NCBI GenBank assembly: GCA_963800725.1
Contig: CAWDCE010000017.1
Location: forward strand, 248,001-312,000
DNA: 64,000 bases
Direction of reading: 5' to 3'
Source: Bog-473 sp963800725
GTDB lineage: Bacteria; Actinomycetota; Acidimicrobiia; Acidimicrobiales; RAAP-2
Made by a program: the position numbers and the translations under genes. This document shows, in pieces, positions 18,960 to 27,901 of the stretch; the stretch's first letter is position 1, and each line of letters opens with the position of its first letter. Below the pieces are notes generated by a model. That model searched no databases. It was not told where the DNA came from and worked only from the letters and a program-made list of their open reading frames with translations.

Positions 18960-19900
18960 CCCCCCGCCCCTCCCCGGCGCCACTGCGTCGGCAGGTCCTG
19001 GGCGAAGTAGCGACGGGTCACGGCGTCGCTGACCGACGAGATGGACGCCTGGAGGCGCTCCAGGCGGGTCTCGAGCCCCCGGGGCAGGGTGGCGGGGGCC
19101 GAGTACTCGAGCTCGGCCCGGGCCAGTCCGACCAGTCCTCTGGCATCCTCCCAGGCCCCGTCGCGCCCGGCGTTGATCTGGTCCAGGCATTCTTCGGCCA
19201 AGGTCAAGGAGGCGAAGGCGGATTTGGGGAAGAGGCGGTCACGCAGCAAGAAGTCGAGAACCCGGCCGGGCTCGACCACGCCTTGGGACAGGCGCAGGTA
19301 GGGCTCGTAGCCGCCGCACGATCGCAACAACATGACCAGCCCGCTGTCGAAGACCTCTTCGAACTCGACCGTGGCCAGCTGGCGGGCCACCACGTCGGTG
19401 CGCTCGAGGCATCGGCCGAGTGTGAAGAAGAGCCAGGTCTGGTCCCGGCTCATCATGGTGTCAGCGAGCCCGGTCATGCCGGCCACCTGGGTCTTGACGA
19501 AGGAGAGGTAGGGGGCGGGCCCGACCCGTTGGGTGGCCTGCCATTGCTGGGGCAATGCGGCCCATGTGGCGTTGATGTGCTCCCAGAATTCGACCGGGAC
19601 CACATGGCGCACACCGCGGGTGTTCTCCCGGGCCGCCGCCAAAGCCCCCGCGATCGACGAACGGCTTTTGGGGTCCGTCGCCAGTCGCTCCGTGGCCTGC
19701 CAGAGCGTCTCGTTCTCGACGTCGGGCAGTCCCATGACGGCGAGGAGCCGCCGGGCGGCGTGGGCGCCTTCGACGTCGCTTTGTTCGAGCGCCTGGAAGA
19801 CCGAGACGTCGAGGATGCGCGCCGTGCCTTCGGCCCGCTCGATGTAGCGGCCGACCCAGAAAATGGACTCGGCCACCCGGCTCAACAAGGCGCGCGTCAT
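18956..19900 (-). CDS. Alpha-E (DUF403) domain protein
   Basis: 314 residues, all-helical. The diagnostic opening is LLSRVAESIFWVGRYIERAEGTARILDV, followed by RDQTWLFFTLGRCLERTDVVARQL. The alpha-E domain is a helical partner of the circularly permuted ATP-grasp; no catalytic residues are known. The start overlaps the ATP-grasp stop by four bases and its own stop overlaps the transglutaminase start, so the three are translationally coupled. Confidence 0.9.
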   Translation of the reverse strand: MTRALLSRVAESIFWVGRYIERAEGTARILDVSVFQALEQSDVEGAHAARRLLAVMGLPDVENETLWQATERLATDPKSRSSIAGALAAARENTRGVRHVVPVEFWEHINATWAALPQQWQATQRVGPAPYLSFVKTQVAGMTGLADTMMSRDQTWLFFTLGRCLERTDVVARQLATVEFEEVFDSGLVMLLRSCGGYEPYLRLSQGVVEPGRVLDFLLRDRLFPKSAFASLTLAEECLDQINAGRDGAWEDARGLVGLARAELEYSAPATLPRGLETRLERLQASISSVSDAVTRRYFAQDLPTQWRRGGAGG

Positions 19901-21510
19901 TGCTGCTGTTGTTGTTGTTGGCGACCGTTTTCCGTGTCGCCGCGCGGGCCGTCGTCCATCGGGGGCCCCGCACTCACCGGGGCCGGGATGCGGTGCGGCA
20001 GCATCGGGGCCGGCGGCCCGCCCCCAATGACCCAGGTGTCCTTCGATCCGCCGCCCTGACTCGAGTTGACCACCAACCCGCCCTCGCCGAGCGCGACCCT
20101 CGAGAGCCCTCCGGGCAGCACCCAGACGTTCTCGCCGTCGTTGACCGCAAAGGGCCGCAGGTCGACGTGGCGGCGCACCATGGTCTGGTCGACCCAGGTC
20201 GGGGCGGTCGAGAGGGCGACCACGCGTTGGGCGATCCAGTGCCGGGGCTCGGCCTCGACCGCCTCGGCCAGCTCATCGAGCTCGGCGCCCGTCGCTTCGG
20301 GACCGATCACCAGCCCCTTGCCGCCGGAGCCGTCGACCTTCTTGAAGACCAGCTCGTCGCGCCGTGCGAGTGCACCGGCCCGCACACCGTGGTCTTGGAG
20401 GTGCATGGTCTCGACATTGCGCAGCACCGGGTCTTCGCCCAGGTAGTACTTGATCATGGCCGGGACGTAGGCATAGACGAGCTTGTCGTCGGCCACCCCG
20501 TTGCCCACCCCGTTGGTGATGGTGACCCGCCCGGCCCGGGCGGCGTTGACGACGCCGGGGCACCCGACGAGGGACTCGGGACGGAACTGCAGCGGATCGA
20601 GGTAGTCGTCGTCGATGCGCCGGTAGATGACGTGGACGGGGACCTCGCCCTCGGTGGTGCGCAAGAAGACCTCGGTGCCGTGGCAGACCAGGTCGCGCCC
20701 TTCCACCAGGTGCACCCCCATGAGCCGGGCCAAGAGCGCGTGTTCGTAGAAGGCCGAGTTGTGCACGCCCGGGGTCAGCACCACGACCGTTGGGTCATGG
20801 ACCCCCGCCGGGGCCGCCCGGCGCAGCGCATGGATCAAGCGGGCCGGATAGTCAGTGACCATCTCGATGGGTTGGCCCCAGAACAACTCGGGCAGGACGC
20901 GGGCCATGGCGGCGCGGTTGGCCAGGACGTAGCTGACCCCCGAGGGACTGCGGACGTTGTCCTCGAGGACCCGGAACTCACCGTCTTCGTCCCGGATGAC
21001 GTCGATGCCGGCCACATGGATCCGCACGCCGTTGCTGGGCGTGATCCCGTGGGCGGCGCGCACGAAGCCCGGGGAACTGGTGATCACCTCGTGGGGGATC
21101 ACCCCGTCACTCACGATGCGGCCCGTGGAGTAGACGTCGGCCAAGAACGCCTCGAGGGCCCGTACCCGCTGGGATACGCCATCAGACACCTTGGACCACT
21201 CGGCGGCCGTGAAGATCCTCGGCACCACATCGAGCGGGAACGGGCGCTCCTCGCCGTCGAGGTCGAAGGTCACGCCCTGGTCCATGAAGGCCCGGGCCAA
21301 CCTCGTGGCACGGGCCGAGACGTCGTCGGGCCCCATTGCCGAGAGCGACGACGCCACTCCCGCATACGGCGAGCGCGTGGTCAGCCCCTGGCCGACCATC
21401 TCGTCGAAGGCGGCCTCGGTCAGCCCGCGTGCATCGTCGCCGTAGCCGTCGAAGAGATCGCCCACGACAGAGAGCCTGCCAGGGCCGTGTTTCGCCGATA
21501 TTTCAGGCAC
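19897..21510 (-). CDS. Circularly permuted ATP-grasp ligase (CP_ATPgrasp_1)
   Basis: 537 residues. The hallmark GDLFDGYGDDARG-like opening, GFVRAAHGITPSNGVRIHVAGIDVIRDEDGEFRVLEDN, YEHALLARLMGVHLVEGRDL, ITNGVGNGVADDKLVYAYVP and FKKVDGSGGKGLVIGP identify the DUF404/DUF407 circularly permuted ATP-grasp family. These are ATP-dependent carboxylate-amine ligases by fold; the product is unknown. The protein ends in seven consecutive glutamines encoded by CAA/CAG repeats (19900-19920), immediately before the TGA that overlaps alpha-E. Confidence 0.9.
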   Translation of the reverse strand: MPEISAKHGPGRLSVVGDLFDGYGDDARGLTEAAFDEMVGQGLTTRSPYAGVASSLSAMGPDDVSARATRLARAFMDQGVTFDLDGEERPFPLDVVPRIFTAAEWSKVSDGVSQRVRALEAFLADVYSTGRIVSDGVIPHEVITSSPGFVRAAHGITPSNGVRIHVAGIDVIRDEDGEFRVLEDNVRSPSGVSYVLANRAAMARVLPELFWGQPIEMVTDYPARLIHALRRAAPAGVHDPTVVVLTPGVHNSAFYEHALLARLMGVHLVEGRDLVCHGTEVFLRTTEGEVPVHVIYRRIDDDYLDPLQFRPESLVGCPGVVNAARAGRVTITNGVGNGVADDKLVYAYVPAMIKYYLGEDPVLRNVETMHLQDHGVRAGALARRDELVFKKVDGSGGKGLVIGPEATGAELDELAEAVEAEPRHWIAQRVVALSTAPTWVDQTMVRRHVDLRPFAVNDGENVWVLPGGLSRVALGEGGLVVNSSQGGGSKDTWVIGGGPPAPMLPHRIPAPVSAGPPMDDGPRGDTENGRQQQQQQQ

Positions 21511-21564
21511 GCGAACGCTCGTGACAAACCGAGGGGGCGGACCCAGGGAGCCGGTGCGTGATGA

Positions 21565-22563
21565 TCAGCCGATCAGGCCGAGCCCTTGTACATCGCTGCG
21601 CTCACCCAAGAGTTCCTCGGTGGTGGTCTTGATCCTCTCCTCGGCGAAAGCATCGTGGGTGAAGCCCTCGACGACCGACCACCCGCCCTCGCCGTCGGCT
21701 TGGACCGGGAAACCGAACTGGAGGCCTTCGGGCGCCCCGTACTGGCCCGATGAGGCCACCGCCACCGAGACACAGTCTCCCGGCTCGGTCTTGGTCCGCA
21801 GCCCAACCACCGTGTCGATGGCGGCCGAGGCGGCAGAAGCGGCCGAACTCAGACCCCGGGCGTCGATGATGGCCGCCCCGCGTTTTTGGACCGTGGTGAT
21901 GAAGTCGCCCTGGAGCCACTCGTGGTCGGAAATGACCTCGGTGACCGGCTTGGCGTCGATCGTGGCGTTGGCGAAGTCGGGGAACTGGGTGGCCGAGTGG
22001 TTGCCCCAGATGGCGAGATTGCGCACGGAAGCCACCGGCACTCCGGCCTTCTTGGCCAACTGCGCCTTGGCTCGATTCTCGTCGAGCCGGGTCATGGCGA
22101 ACCACCGGTCGGCGGGCACCTCGGGCGCGTTGGACCGGGCGATCAGGCAGTTCGTGTTGCAGGGGTTGCCGACCACGAGGACCCGGACGTCGGACGCGGC
22201 GTTCTCGGCGATGGCCCGGCCCTGGGGCTTGAAGATCCCACCGTTGACGCTCAAGAGGTCGCCGCGTTCCATGCCCGCCTTGCGGGGCACCGAACCGACC
22301 AGCAGGGCCCACGACGTGCCGTCGAAGGCTGCTTTCAGGTCAGAGGTCGCCACGATGTCGTGGACGAGCGGGAAGGCGCCGTCGTCGATCTCCATGACCA
22401 CCCCGTCGAGGACCTTGAGGGCCGGCTCGATCTCCAAGAGTCGCAGCACTATGGGCTGGTCGGGCCCGAGCAGCTGCCCCGAGGCGATGCGGAAGAGGAG
22501 CGAGTAACCAATCTGGCCGGCAGCACCGGTCACGGTCACGTGGACAGGGGATTTCGTTGCCAT
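21565..22563 (-). CDS. mdh: Malate dehydrogenase
   Basis: 332 residues, intact. Interconverts malate and oxaloacetate with NAD. N-terminal VTGAAGQIGYSLLFRIASG binds the cofactor; substrate arginines lie in VPRKAGMERGDLL; catalytic His is in IWGNHSATQFPD. It belongs to the MDH type 2 group (ResE-like length, 'GQIGY') typical of actinobacteria. It is the last gene of the minus-strand central-metabolism run, 82 bases after metF. Confidence 0.96.
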   Translation of the reverse strand: MATKSPVHVTVTGAAGQIGYSLLFRIASGQLLGPDQPIVLRLLEIEPALKVLDGVVMEIDDGAFPLVHDIVATSDLKAAFDGTSWALLVGSVPRKAGMERGDLLSVNGGIFKPQGRAIAENAASDVRVLVVGNPCNTNCLIARSNAPEVPADRWFAMTRLDENRAKAQLAKKAGVPVASVRNLAIWGNHSATQFPDFANATIDAKPVTEVISDHEWLQGDFITTVQKRGAAIIDARGLSSAASAASAAIDTVVGLRTKTEPGDCVSVAVASSGQYGAPEGLQFGFPVQADGEGGWSVVEGFTHDAFAEERIKTTTEELLGERSDVQGLGLIG

Positions 22564-22645
22564 GCCGCCACGTTATGCCGCAGCGGCGCGCAATCGAAAT
22601 CGAAGGCTCGATACCGAGCCCACACCGCTCGGTGACCCATATGGG

Positions 22646-23526
22646 CTAGTTCGGTTTTGGCGAAGATTCCGAACCCAACCCGAGCGCCGAGTAGATCTCG
22701 CGGGTCGCGCTCGAGGTGTTGAACGTATAAAAGTGCAGGCCCGGTACGCCCAGCTCCAAGAGCCGGGCACACAGCTCGGTGGCCAGCTCCACGCCCACCT
22801 TGCGGACGGCCTCTGCTCCCCCGATCTCGTCGGCCGAACTCAGGCGCTCCTGCATCCAGATGGGTGCGGCGGCCCCCATATTGGCCAGGCGCCCCATCGT
22901 CGAAAGCGAGGTCACGGGCAGGATCCCCGGTAGGACCGGGACGTTCACCCCTCGTTGCGCGAGATCGTCCACGAGTTGGGCGTACTCGGCTGCCTCGAAG
23001 AAGAACTGGGTCACCCCGAAGTCCGCCATGGCCAGCTTCGCGGCGAGATAGTCCCGGTCGCTCTGTAGGTTCTCTGAGCGGGGTGCCCGGCCGGGTGGGC
23101 CGCGACGCCGATGGAGAAGCCCCCGATGGCCCGGGCGAGTTCGACCAGTTCGGCGGCATAGGCGAGCTCACCTTGGGCAGCCTCGGGGTCCGTCGGGGGA
23201 TCTCCGCCCAAGGCCATCAGGTTCTCGACCCCCGCCTGGCGCAGCGACACCAAGATGTCGGCCAGCTCGAGGCGGCTGTGCGCCACGCAGATCAGGTGGG
23301 CCATTGGATTGAGCGACGTGGTGTGCAACATGCCGCTGACCAGATCGAAGGTGCGCTGGCGGGATTCGGCACCGCCTCGGTAGGTGACCGAGACGAACGA
23401 CGGCTCGAGCGGCTGGAGCTCGCTGATGGTGCGGGCCAGTCGGGCGAGCTCGGCGTCGTTCTTCGGGGGGAAGAACTCGAACGAGTACGTCTTGCCCGCA
23501 GCAAGCAGGTCCGAGATCTTCGTCAT
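22646..23526 (-). CDS. metF: 5,10-methylenetetrahydrofolate reductase
   Basis: About 293 residues. Reduces methylene-THF to methyl-THF for methionine synthesis, with FAD. Motifs: YSFEFFPPKND (N-terminal beta strand with the catalytic Glu), FVSVTYRGG, LMALGGDPP, and VTQFFFEAAEY. A missing C in a C run near 23081 splits the reading; HPRSENLQSDRDYLAAKLA resumes. ATG 23526 overlaps the cupin stop (TGATG), with a GTG one codon earlier. It sits two genes from folD, which makes its substrate. Confidence 0.93.
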
Positions 23527-23894
23527 CACATGCTCGCGGTGTCCGCCCGGCCGAAGTCGTCCTCGAGGCGGACGATATCGTCCTCGCCGAAGTACGTCCC
23601 GTGCTGGACCTCGATGAACACCACGTCGGTGTTCCCTTCGTTGGCGATGCGGTGCGCGCTCTCAAGTGGGATGTCGATGGCCTGGCCGGGGACGAGCCGG
23701 CGGACGACGCCGTCGAGAGTGACCGTTGGGGTCCCCGAGATGATGAACCAGTGCTCTGCCCGCTTGTGATGCAGTTGGTAGCTCAGGCGCTTGCCCGGGT
23801 GCACGACGATGCGCTTGACCTTGTGGTCGGGGGCGGCGTCGTCGATGACGGTGTAGTTGCCCCACGGGCGCTCCGCGTACTCAAGCTCGCTCAC
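23526..23894 (-). CDS. Cupin, mannose-6-phosphate isomerase type II-like
   Basis: 122 residues. The sequence RPWGNYTVIDD, then KRIVVHPGKRLSYQLHHKRAEHWFIISG and HRIANEG, is that of the C-terminal cupin of type II phosphomannose isomerase / GDP-mannose pyrophosphorylase (ManC), found alone here. The metal-site residues Q-x-H-x-x-R-x-E-H-W are visible. It may be a stand-alone isomerase; no nucleotidyltransferase partner is adjacent. GTG start; the end overlaps metF. Confidence 0.82.
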   Translation of the reverse strand: MSELEYAERPWGNYTVIDDAAPDHKVKRIVVHPGKRLSYQLHHKRAEHWFIISGTPTVTLDGVVRRLVPGQAIDIPLESAHRIANEGNTDVVFIEVQHGTYFGEDDIVRLEDDFGRADTASM

Positions 23895-23922
23895 ATGGCC
23901 TCACTGACCGGTCGCACAGGCG

Positions 23923-24776
23923 TCATGGGGCCGACTCGGCGGCCCGCACGGCGTTGCGCAAAAGCATGGCACGGGTCATTGGACCCACGCCCCCGAGGCG
24001 CGGCGTGATCCACCCGGCCACCTCGGCCACGTCCTCGTGGACATCGGACAAGAGTTTTCGGCCCTCCCAGCTGGTGCCGGCACCGACCACCGCTGCTCCG
24101 GGCTTGATCATGTCGGGCGTGACCAGTCCGGCCCGTCCGGCCGCGGCCACCACCACGTCTGCGGTGCGCACGATGGCCGCCATGTCGTCGACGCCGGTGT
24201 GCACGACGGTCACCGCCGCGTTGGCACCGGGTCGTTTGAGGGCCAGCAACAAGGACAACGGCCGGCCAATGGTCAGGCCCCGCCCGATGATCACGACATG
24301 GCGGCCCTCGACCGGCACGTCAAAGGCGGCGAGGAGTTCGAGGATCCCGGCCGGCGTGCACGGCAGCGGCCCCGGCGTCCCCATGACGAGGCGCCCGAGA
24401 TTGACCGGGTGTAGCCCGTCGACGTCCTTGGCGGGGTCGACCGCCATGAGGGCGCGCTCCTCGTCGAGCCCATCGGGCAGGGGGAGCTGCACCAAGTAGG
24501 CATTGATCTGCGGGTCGGCGTTGAAACGGGCGATGACCGCCTCGACCTCTTCTTGGGTCGCCGACGCCGGCAGCTGTTCGCCGATCGACCGCATGCCCAC
24601 TTCGGCGCAGTCGGCATGCTTCATCGCCACATAGCGCTCGCTCGGCGCGTCGTCACCGACGAGTACCGTCCCGAGACCGACACCGATCCCCTCGCCGCGC
24701 AGTCGCGCCACCCGGTCGGCAACTTCGGCCCGCACCCGCCCGCGACCGCTTCCCCATCCAAGATGACGGCCGACAT
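23923..24776 (-). CDS. folD: Bifunctional methylenetetrahydrofolate dehydrogenase/cyclohydrolase
   Basis: About 284 residues. Interconverts methylene-, methenyl- and formyl-THF. Motifs: YVAMKHADCAEVGM (catalytic Lys), QLPLPDGLDE, DPAKDVDGLHPVN, and the NADP segment IIGRGLTIGRPLSLLL. The start MSAVILDGEAVAG at ATG 24776 overlaps the purH stop by one base. A missing base near 24735 moves the frame; without correcting it the gene would seem to start at a GTG 14 codons in. Supplies formyl-THF to PurN and PurH encoded beside it. Confidence 0.93.
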
Positions 24777-26329
24777 CAGTGGCGGAAGTGGCGTTCGCCG
24801 GTGACCACCATGGCCAGCCCGGCCTCGTCCGCGGCGGCGATCACCTCATCGTCTTTGACCGATCCACCGGGTTGGACCACCGCGGTGACGCCGGCGTTGG
24901 CCAGCACCAAGAGCCCGTCGGGGAAGGGGAAGAAGGCATCGCTCGACCCGGCCCCGCCCTTGGCCCGCTCCCCGGCCTTGGCGACCGCGATCTCCGCTGC
25001 CACCACCCGGGACTGCTGACCCGCACCGACGCCGACGGCCTGGCCGGCGTTGACGATGGCGATGGCATTGGAGGTCGTGCGGCCGCCGACCCGCCAGGCG
25101 AGCACCAGGTCGCGCCACTCGTCCTCGCTCGGGGGGCGCTGTGTCACGACCCGCCATGCTTCACGAGGGGTCACATAGTCGTCGACGTCTTGGACCAGGA
25201 CGCTCGTACCGAGGCTGCGGAGCTGGCGGGTGGCTCGTTCGGGGGCCGGCCCGGCCAACAGGCGCGTGGCCTTGCGGCGGCTGGTCAGCTTCTCGAGAGC
25301 GGCCGGCTCGTAGGACGAAGCGATGATGACATCGGCCTGTGGTCCCACGGCGATGGCCTCGGCCACCCGTTCACTCACCGCACCACCGATGGCCACCACC
25401 CCACCGAACGCGGACTGCACGTCGCACTCGAGGGCCCGCTCGTAGGCGGCGACCAGATCGTCGGCAACCGCCGCCCCGCACGGGTTGGCGTGCTTGATGA
25501 TGGCAACCGCCTGGCGGCCCGAATCGGCGGCGAGTTCGTGGACCAGGCGCCAGGCCGCGTCGCCGTCGAAGAGATTGAGATAGGAGAGCTCGCGGCCCGC
25601 GTGCTGGACCATCTCGTCCCACCAACTGGTGACCCCCACGCTGCGGTACCGCGAGCCGCGCTGGTGGGGGTTCTCGCCATAGCGCAGCACCGCGGTGCGC
25701 TCCAAGGTCAGGTGGAGGGTCTCGGGGAGCACCTCGGCCAGTGCCGCTTCGTCTTGGTCTGTTCCCGCTACGACGCCCGGTCCCCCGCCGTCGAGCCACG
25801 CCACGATGGCCGCGTCGTAGGCCGCGGTGTGGGCGAAGGCCGCCCGGGCCAGCCGGCGGCGGGTGGCCGGCGACAGCGAGCCGCGCTCGCGCAATTCGGC
25901 GAGGACGATCAGGTAGTCGCCCGGCGAGGTCACGATGCCGACGTGGTCGTGATTCTTGGCCGCGGCACGCACCATCGTCGGGCCGCCGATGTCGATCAAC
26001 TCGATGGAGGGATCCGAGGAGAAGGGGTAGAGGTTCGACACCACGAGGTCGATCCCCGAGATCCCGTTGGCCTCGAGGTCGGCCATGTGGCTCGGCTCGT
26101 CGCGGTTGGCCAGGATCCCGCCGTGGATTTTCGGGTGCAGGGTCTTGACCCGGCCCCCGAGCATCTCGGGCGAGCCGGTGACCTCACTCACCGACAGATG
26201 CTCGATGCCCGCACCCGAGAGGGTGGCCGACGTATTGCCGCTCGCCACCAGCTCCCACCCGAGGTCCGAGAGACCCTGGGCGAGGTCGACCAGCCCCTCT
26301 TTGTCGTAGACCGACAGCAGCGCTCTCAC
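24776..26329 (-). CDS. purH: AICAR transformylase/IMP cyclohydrolase
   Basis: 517 residues, full length and intact. Catalyses the last two steps of IMP synthesis. The N-terminal MGS-like cyclohydrolase domain (about 1-190) contains GLSDLGWELVASGNTSATL, LHPKIHGGILANRD and DIGGPTMVRAAAKNHDHV. The C-terminal AICARFT domain has LRYGENPHQRGSRY, IIKHANPCGAAV (catalytic Lys-His), and DAFFPFPDGL. The start overlaps the purN stop; the end overlaps folD. Confidence 0.97.
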   Translation of the reverse strand: MRALLSVYDKEGLVDLAQGLSDLGWELVASGNTSATLSGAGIEHLSVSEVTGSPEMLGGRVKTLHPKIHGGILANRDEPSHMADLEANGISGIDLVVSNLYPFSSDPSIELIDIGGPTMVRAAAKNHDHVGIVTSPGDYLIVLAELRERGSLSPATRRRLARAAFAHTAAYDAAIVAWLDGGGPGVVAGTDQDEAALAEVLPETLHLTLERTAVLRYGENPHQRGSRYRSVGVTSWWDEMVQHAGRELSYLNLFDGDAAWRLVHELAADSGRQAVAIIKHANPCGAAVADDLVAAYERALECDVQSAFGGVVAIGGAVSERVAEAIAVGPQADVIIASSYEPAALEKLTSRRKATRLLAGPAPERATRQLRSLGTSVLVQDVDDYVTPREAWRVVTQRPPSEDEWRDLVLAWRVGGRTTSNAIAIVNAGQAVGVGAGQQSRVVAAEIAVAKAGERAKGGAGSSDAFFPFPDGLLVLANAGVTAVVQPGGSVKDDEVIAAADEAGLAMVVTGERHFRH

Positions 26330-26946
26330 GTGGTCATCTCCTCGTTCATACGCAGCGGGGTTGCTGCGATTGATCTGTGGGCCCCGAGCTCGGCGAGCGC
26401 CCAGGCAATGGTGGCGGGATAGAGGGTCCGCTCGGCCACCTTGATCCGTTCGTGCAGCGTCGCTTCAGTGTCGTCCACGAGTACGGGGACCCGCTGTTGG
26501 GCGAGGATCGGTCCGGCATCCATTTCGAGGGTGGCGAGATGGACGGTGCACCCGGTCTCGGCGACCCCGGCCTTGAGCGCATCGCGCACGCCGTGCCACC
26601 CGGGAAAGGCCGGCAGGAGGGCGGGGTGGGTGTTGAGGATCCGATCGGGGAACGCATCGTGGACGCTCTGGCCGAGCACGGTGCCGAAACCCGCCATGGC
26701 AACGAGGTCCAGTTGATGGGCCACCAGCGTGGCCGCCACCGTTGCGCTGAAGCCGTCGCGGTCAAAGTCGGGCCCGAACCCGCCATAGGTGCGGCGATCG
26801 ATCAGTTCGACCGCCGCGCCCTGCTCGGTGGCCATCGCCAACGCGGCGCATGGCCGGTCGGAGAGCACAGTGGTCACCGGGAGTCGAGCGTCGAACATGG
26901 CGCTGAGAATCGTCCCGCTCCCCGAGACCAAGACGCCGAGCCGCAC
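26326..26946 (-). CDS. purN: Phosphoribosylglycinamide formyltransferase
   Basis: 206 residues. Formylates GAR with 10-formyl-THF. Motifs: VLVSGSGTILSAMFD (phosphate loop, S-G-x-G-T), the catalytic strand ILNTHPALLPAFPG with its N-x-H, and CTVHLATLEMDAGPILAQ with the D-x-G-P-I signature. The C-terminus is extended and basic relative to E. coli PurN. A four-base overlap with purH indicates coupling. Confidence 0.95.
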   Translation of the reverse strand: MRLGVLVSGSGTILSAMFDARLPVTTVLSDRPCAALAMATEQGAAVELIDRRTYGGFGPDFDRDGFSATVAATLVAHQLDLVAMAGFGTVLGQSVHDAFPDRILNTHPALLPAFPGWHGVRDALKAGVAETGCTVHLATLEMDAGPILAQQRVPVLVDDTEATLHERIKVAERTLYPATIAWALAELGAHRSIAATPLRMNEEMTT

Positions 26947-26956
26947 GGTGCTCAGG

Positions 26957-27901
26957 CTACCAATCGCGACTGATCGCCCGGCCCGGGACGGGGCCCGATG
27001 CCCGGCGAACTCGGCTGAGCCCCCGCACGATGTCGACGATCCGCTCCCCGCACTCGGTCGGGTTCTGGGCGACCTGCACCCCCGCCTCTGAAAGGGCGTC
27101 CATCTTCGCCTGCGCCGTGCCGTGCGAACCCGAGATGATGGCCCCGGCGTGCCCCATCTTGCGCCCCGGAGGGGCGGTGACGCCGGCGATGTACACGGCC
27201 ACCGGCTTGGTCATGGACTCCGCGATGAACTCGGCCGCGCGCTCCTCTTCGGATCCGCCGATCTCGCCGATCATCATGACGGCCTTGGTCTCAGGGTCGG
27301 CTTCGAACGCGGCGAGACAGTCGATGAAGTTGGTACCGGGAACCGGATCGCCACCGATCCCGACGCAGGTCGTTTGTCCAATGCCCTGCCCGGAGAGCTC
27401 ATGGAGGGCCTGGTAGGTCAAGGTGCCCGAACGGCTCACGATCCCGACCGGTCCCCCCGCCAGTGCGATGTCGCCCGAGGTGATCCCAATGTTGCACTTG
27501 CCGGGCGAGATGATGCCAGGACAGTTCGGCCCGAGTAGGCGGGTGTCGGGGAACTCTTGAATGAGGCGGTTGTACACGTGGGCCTCGTCTTGCGCGGGGA
27601 TGCCTTCGGTGATGCAGACAATGAAGGCGATGCCCGCCTCGGCCGCCTCGATGATGGCGTCGGCCGCACCGCGGGGTGGGACCGAGATGAACGACGCCGT
27701 CGCCCCGGTCTCCTTGACGGCTTCGGCCACCGAGGCATACACGTCGATGCCCTCGATCACCTCGCCCCCGCGCTTGGGGTTGGTGCCGCCAACCACCAAG
27801 GTCCCGTAGGCCTTGTTCCGCAGGCCGTGATAGAGGCCCTGGCTGGTCGGGCCGATGCCCTGGATGACGACCTTGGTGGTCTCGTCGACGAAAATACTCA
27901 T
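26957..27901 (-). CDS. sucD: Succinyl-CoA synthetase alpha subunit
   Basis: 314 residues. Forms succinate and ATP/GTP from succinyl-CoA together with SucC. The CoA-binding Rossmann N-terminus is VVIQGIGPTSQGLYHG (the usual T-G-x-x-G appears as P-T-S-Q-G), followed by LLGPNCPGIISPGKCNIG, GIGGDPVPGTNFIDCLAAF, and the phosphohistidine motif KMGHAGAIISG. ATG 27901 overlaps the sucC stop (ATGA). Confidence 0.96.
   Translation of the reverse strand: MSIFVDETTKVVIQGIGPTSQGLYHGLRNKAYGTLVVGGTNPKRGGEVIEGIDVYASVAEAVKETGATASFISVPPRGAADAIIEAAEAGIAFIVCITEGIPAQDEAHVYNRLIQEFPDTRLLGPNCPGIISPGKCNIGITSGDIALAGGPVGIVSRSGTLTYQALHELSGQGIGQTTCVGIGGDPVPGTNFIDCLAAFEADPETKAVMMIGEIGGSEEERAAEFIAESMTKPVAVYIAGVTAPPGRKMGHAGAIISGSHGTAQAKMDALSEAGVQVAQNPTECGERIVDIVRGLSRVRRASGPVPGRAISRDW

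Noticed and set aside
19900..21561. A 553-codon plus-strand frame opposite the ATP-grasp gene
   Set aside because: Shadow frame; the polyglutamine run reads as polyleucine here, which imitates a signal peptide.
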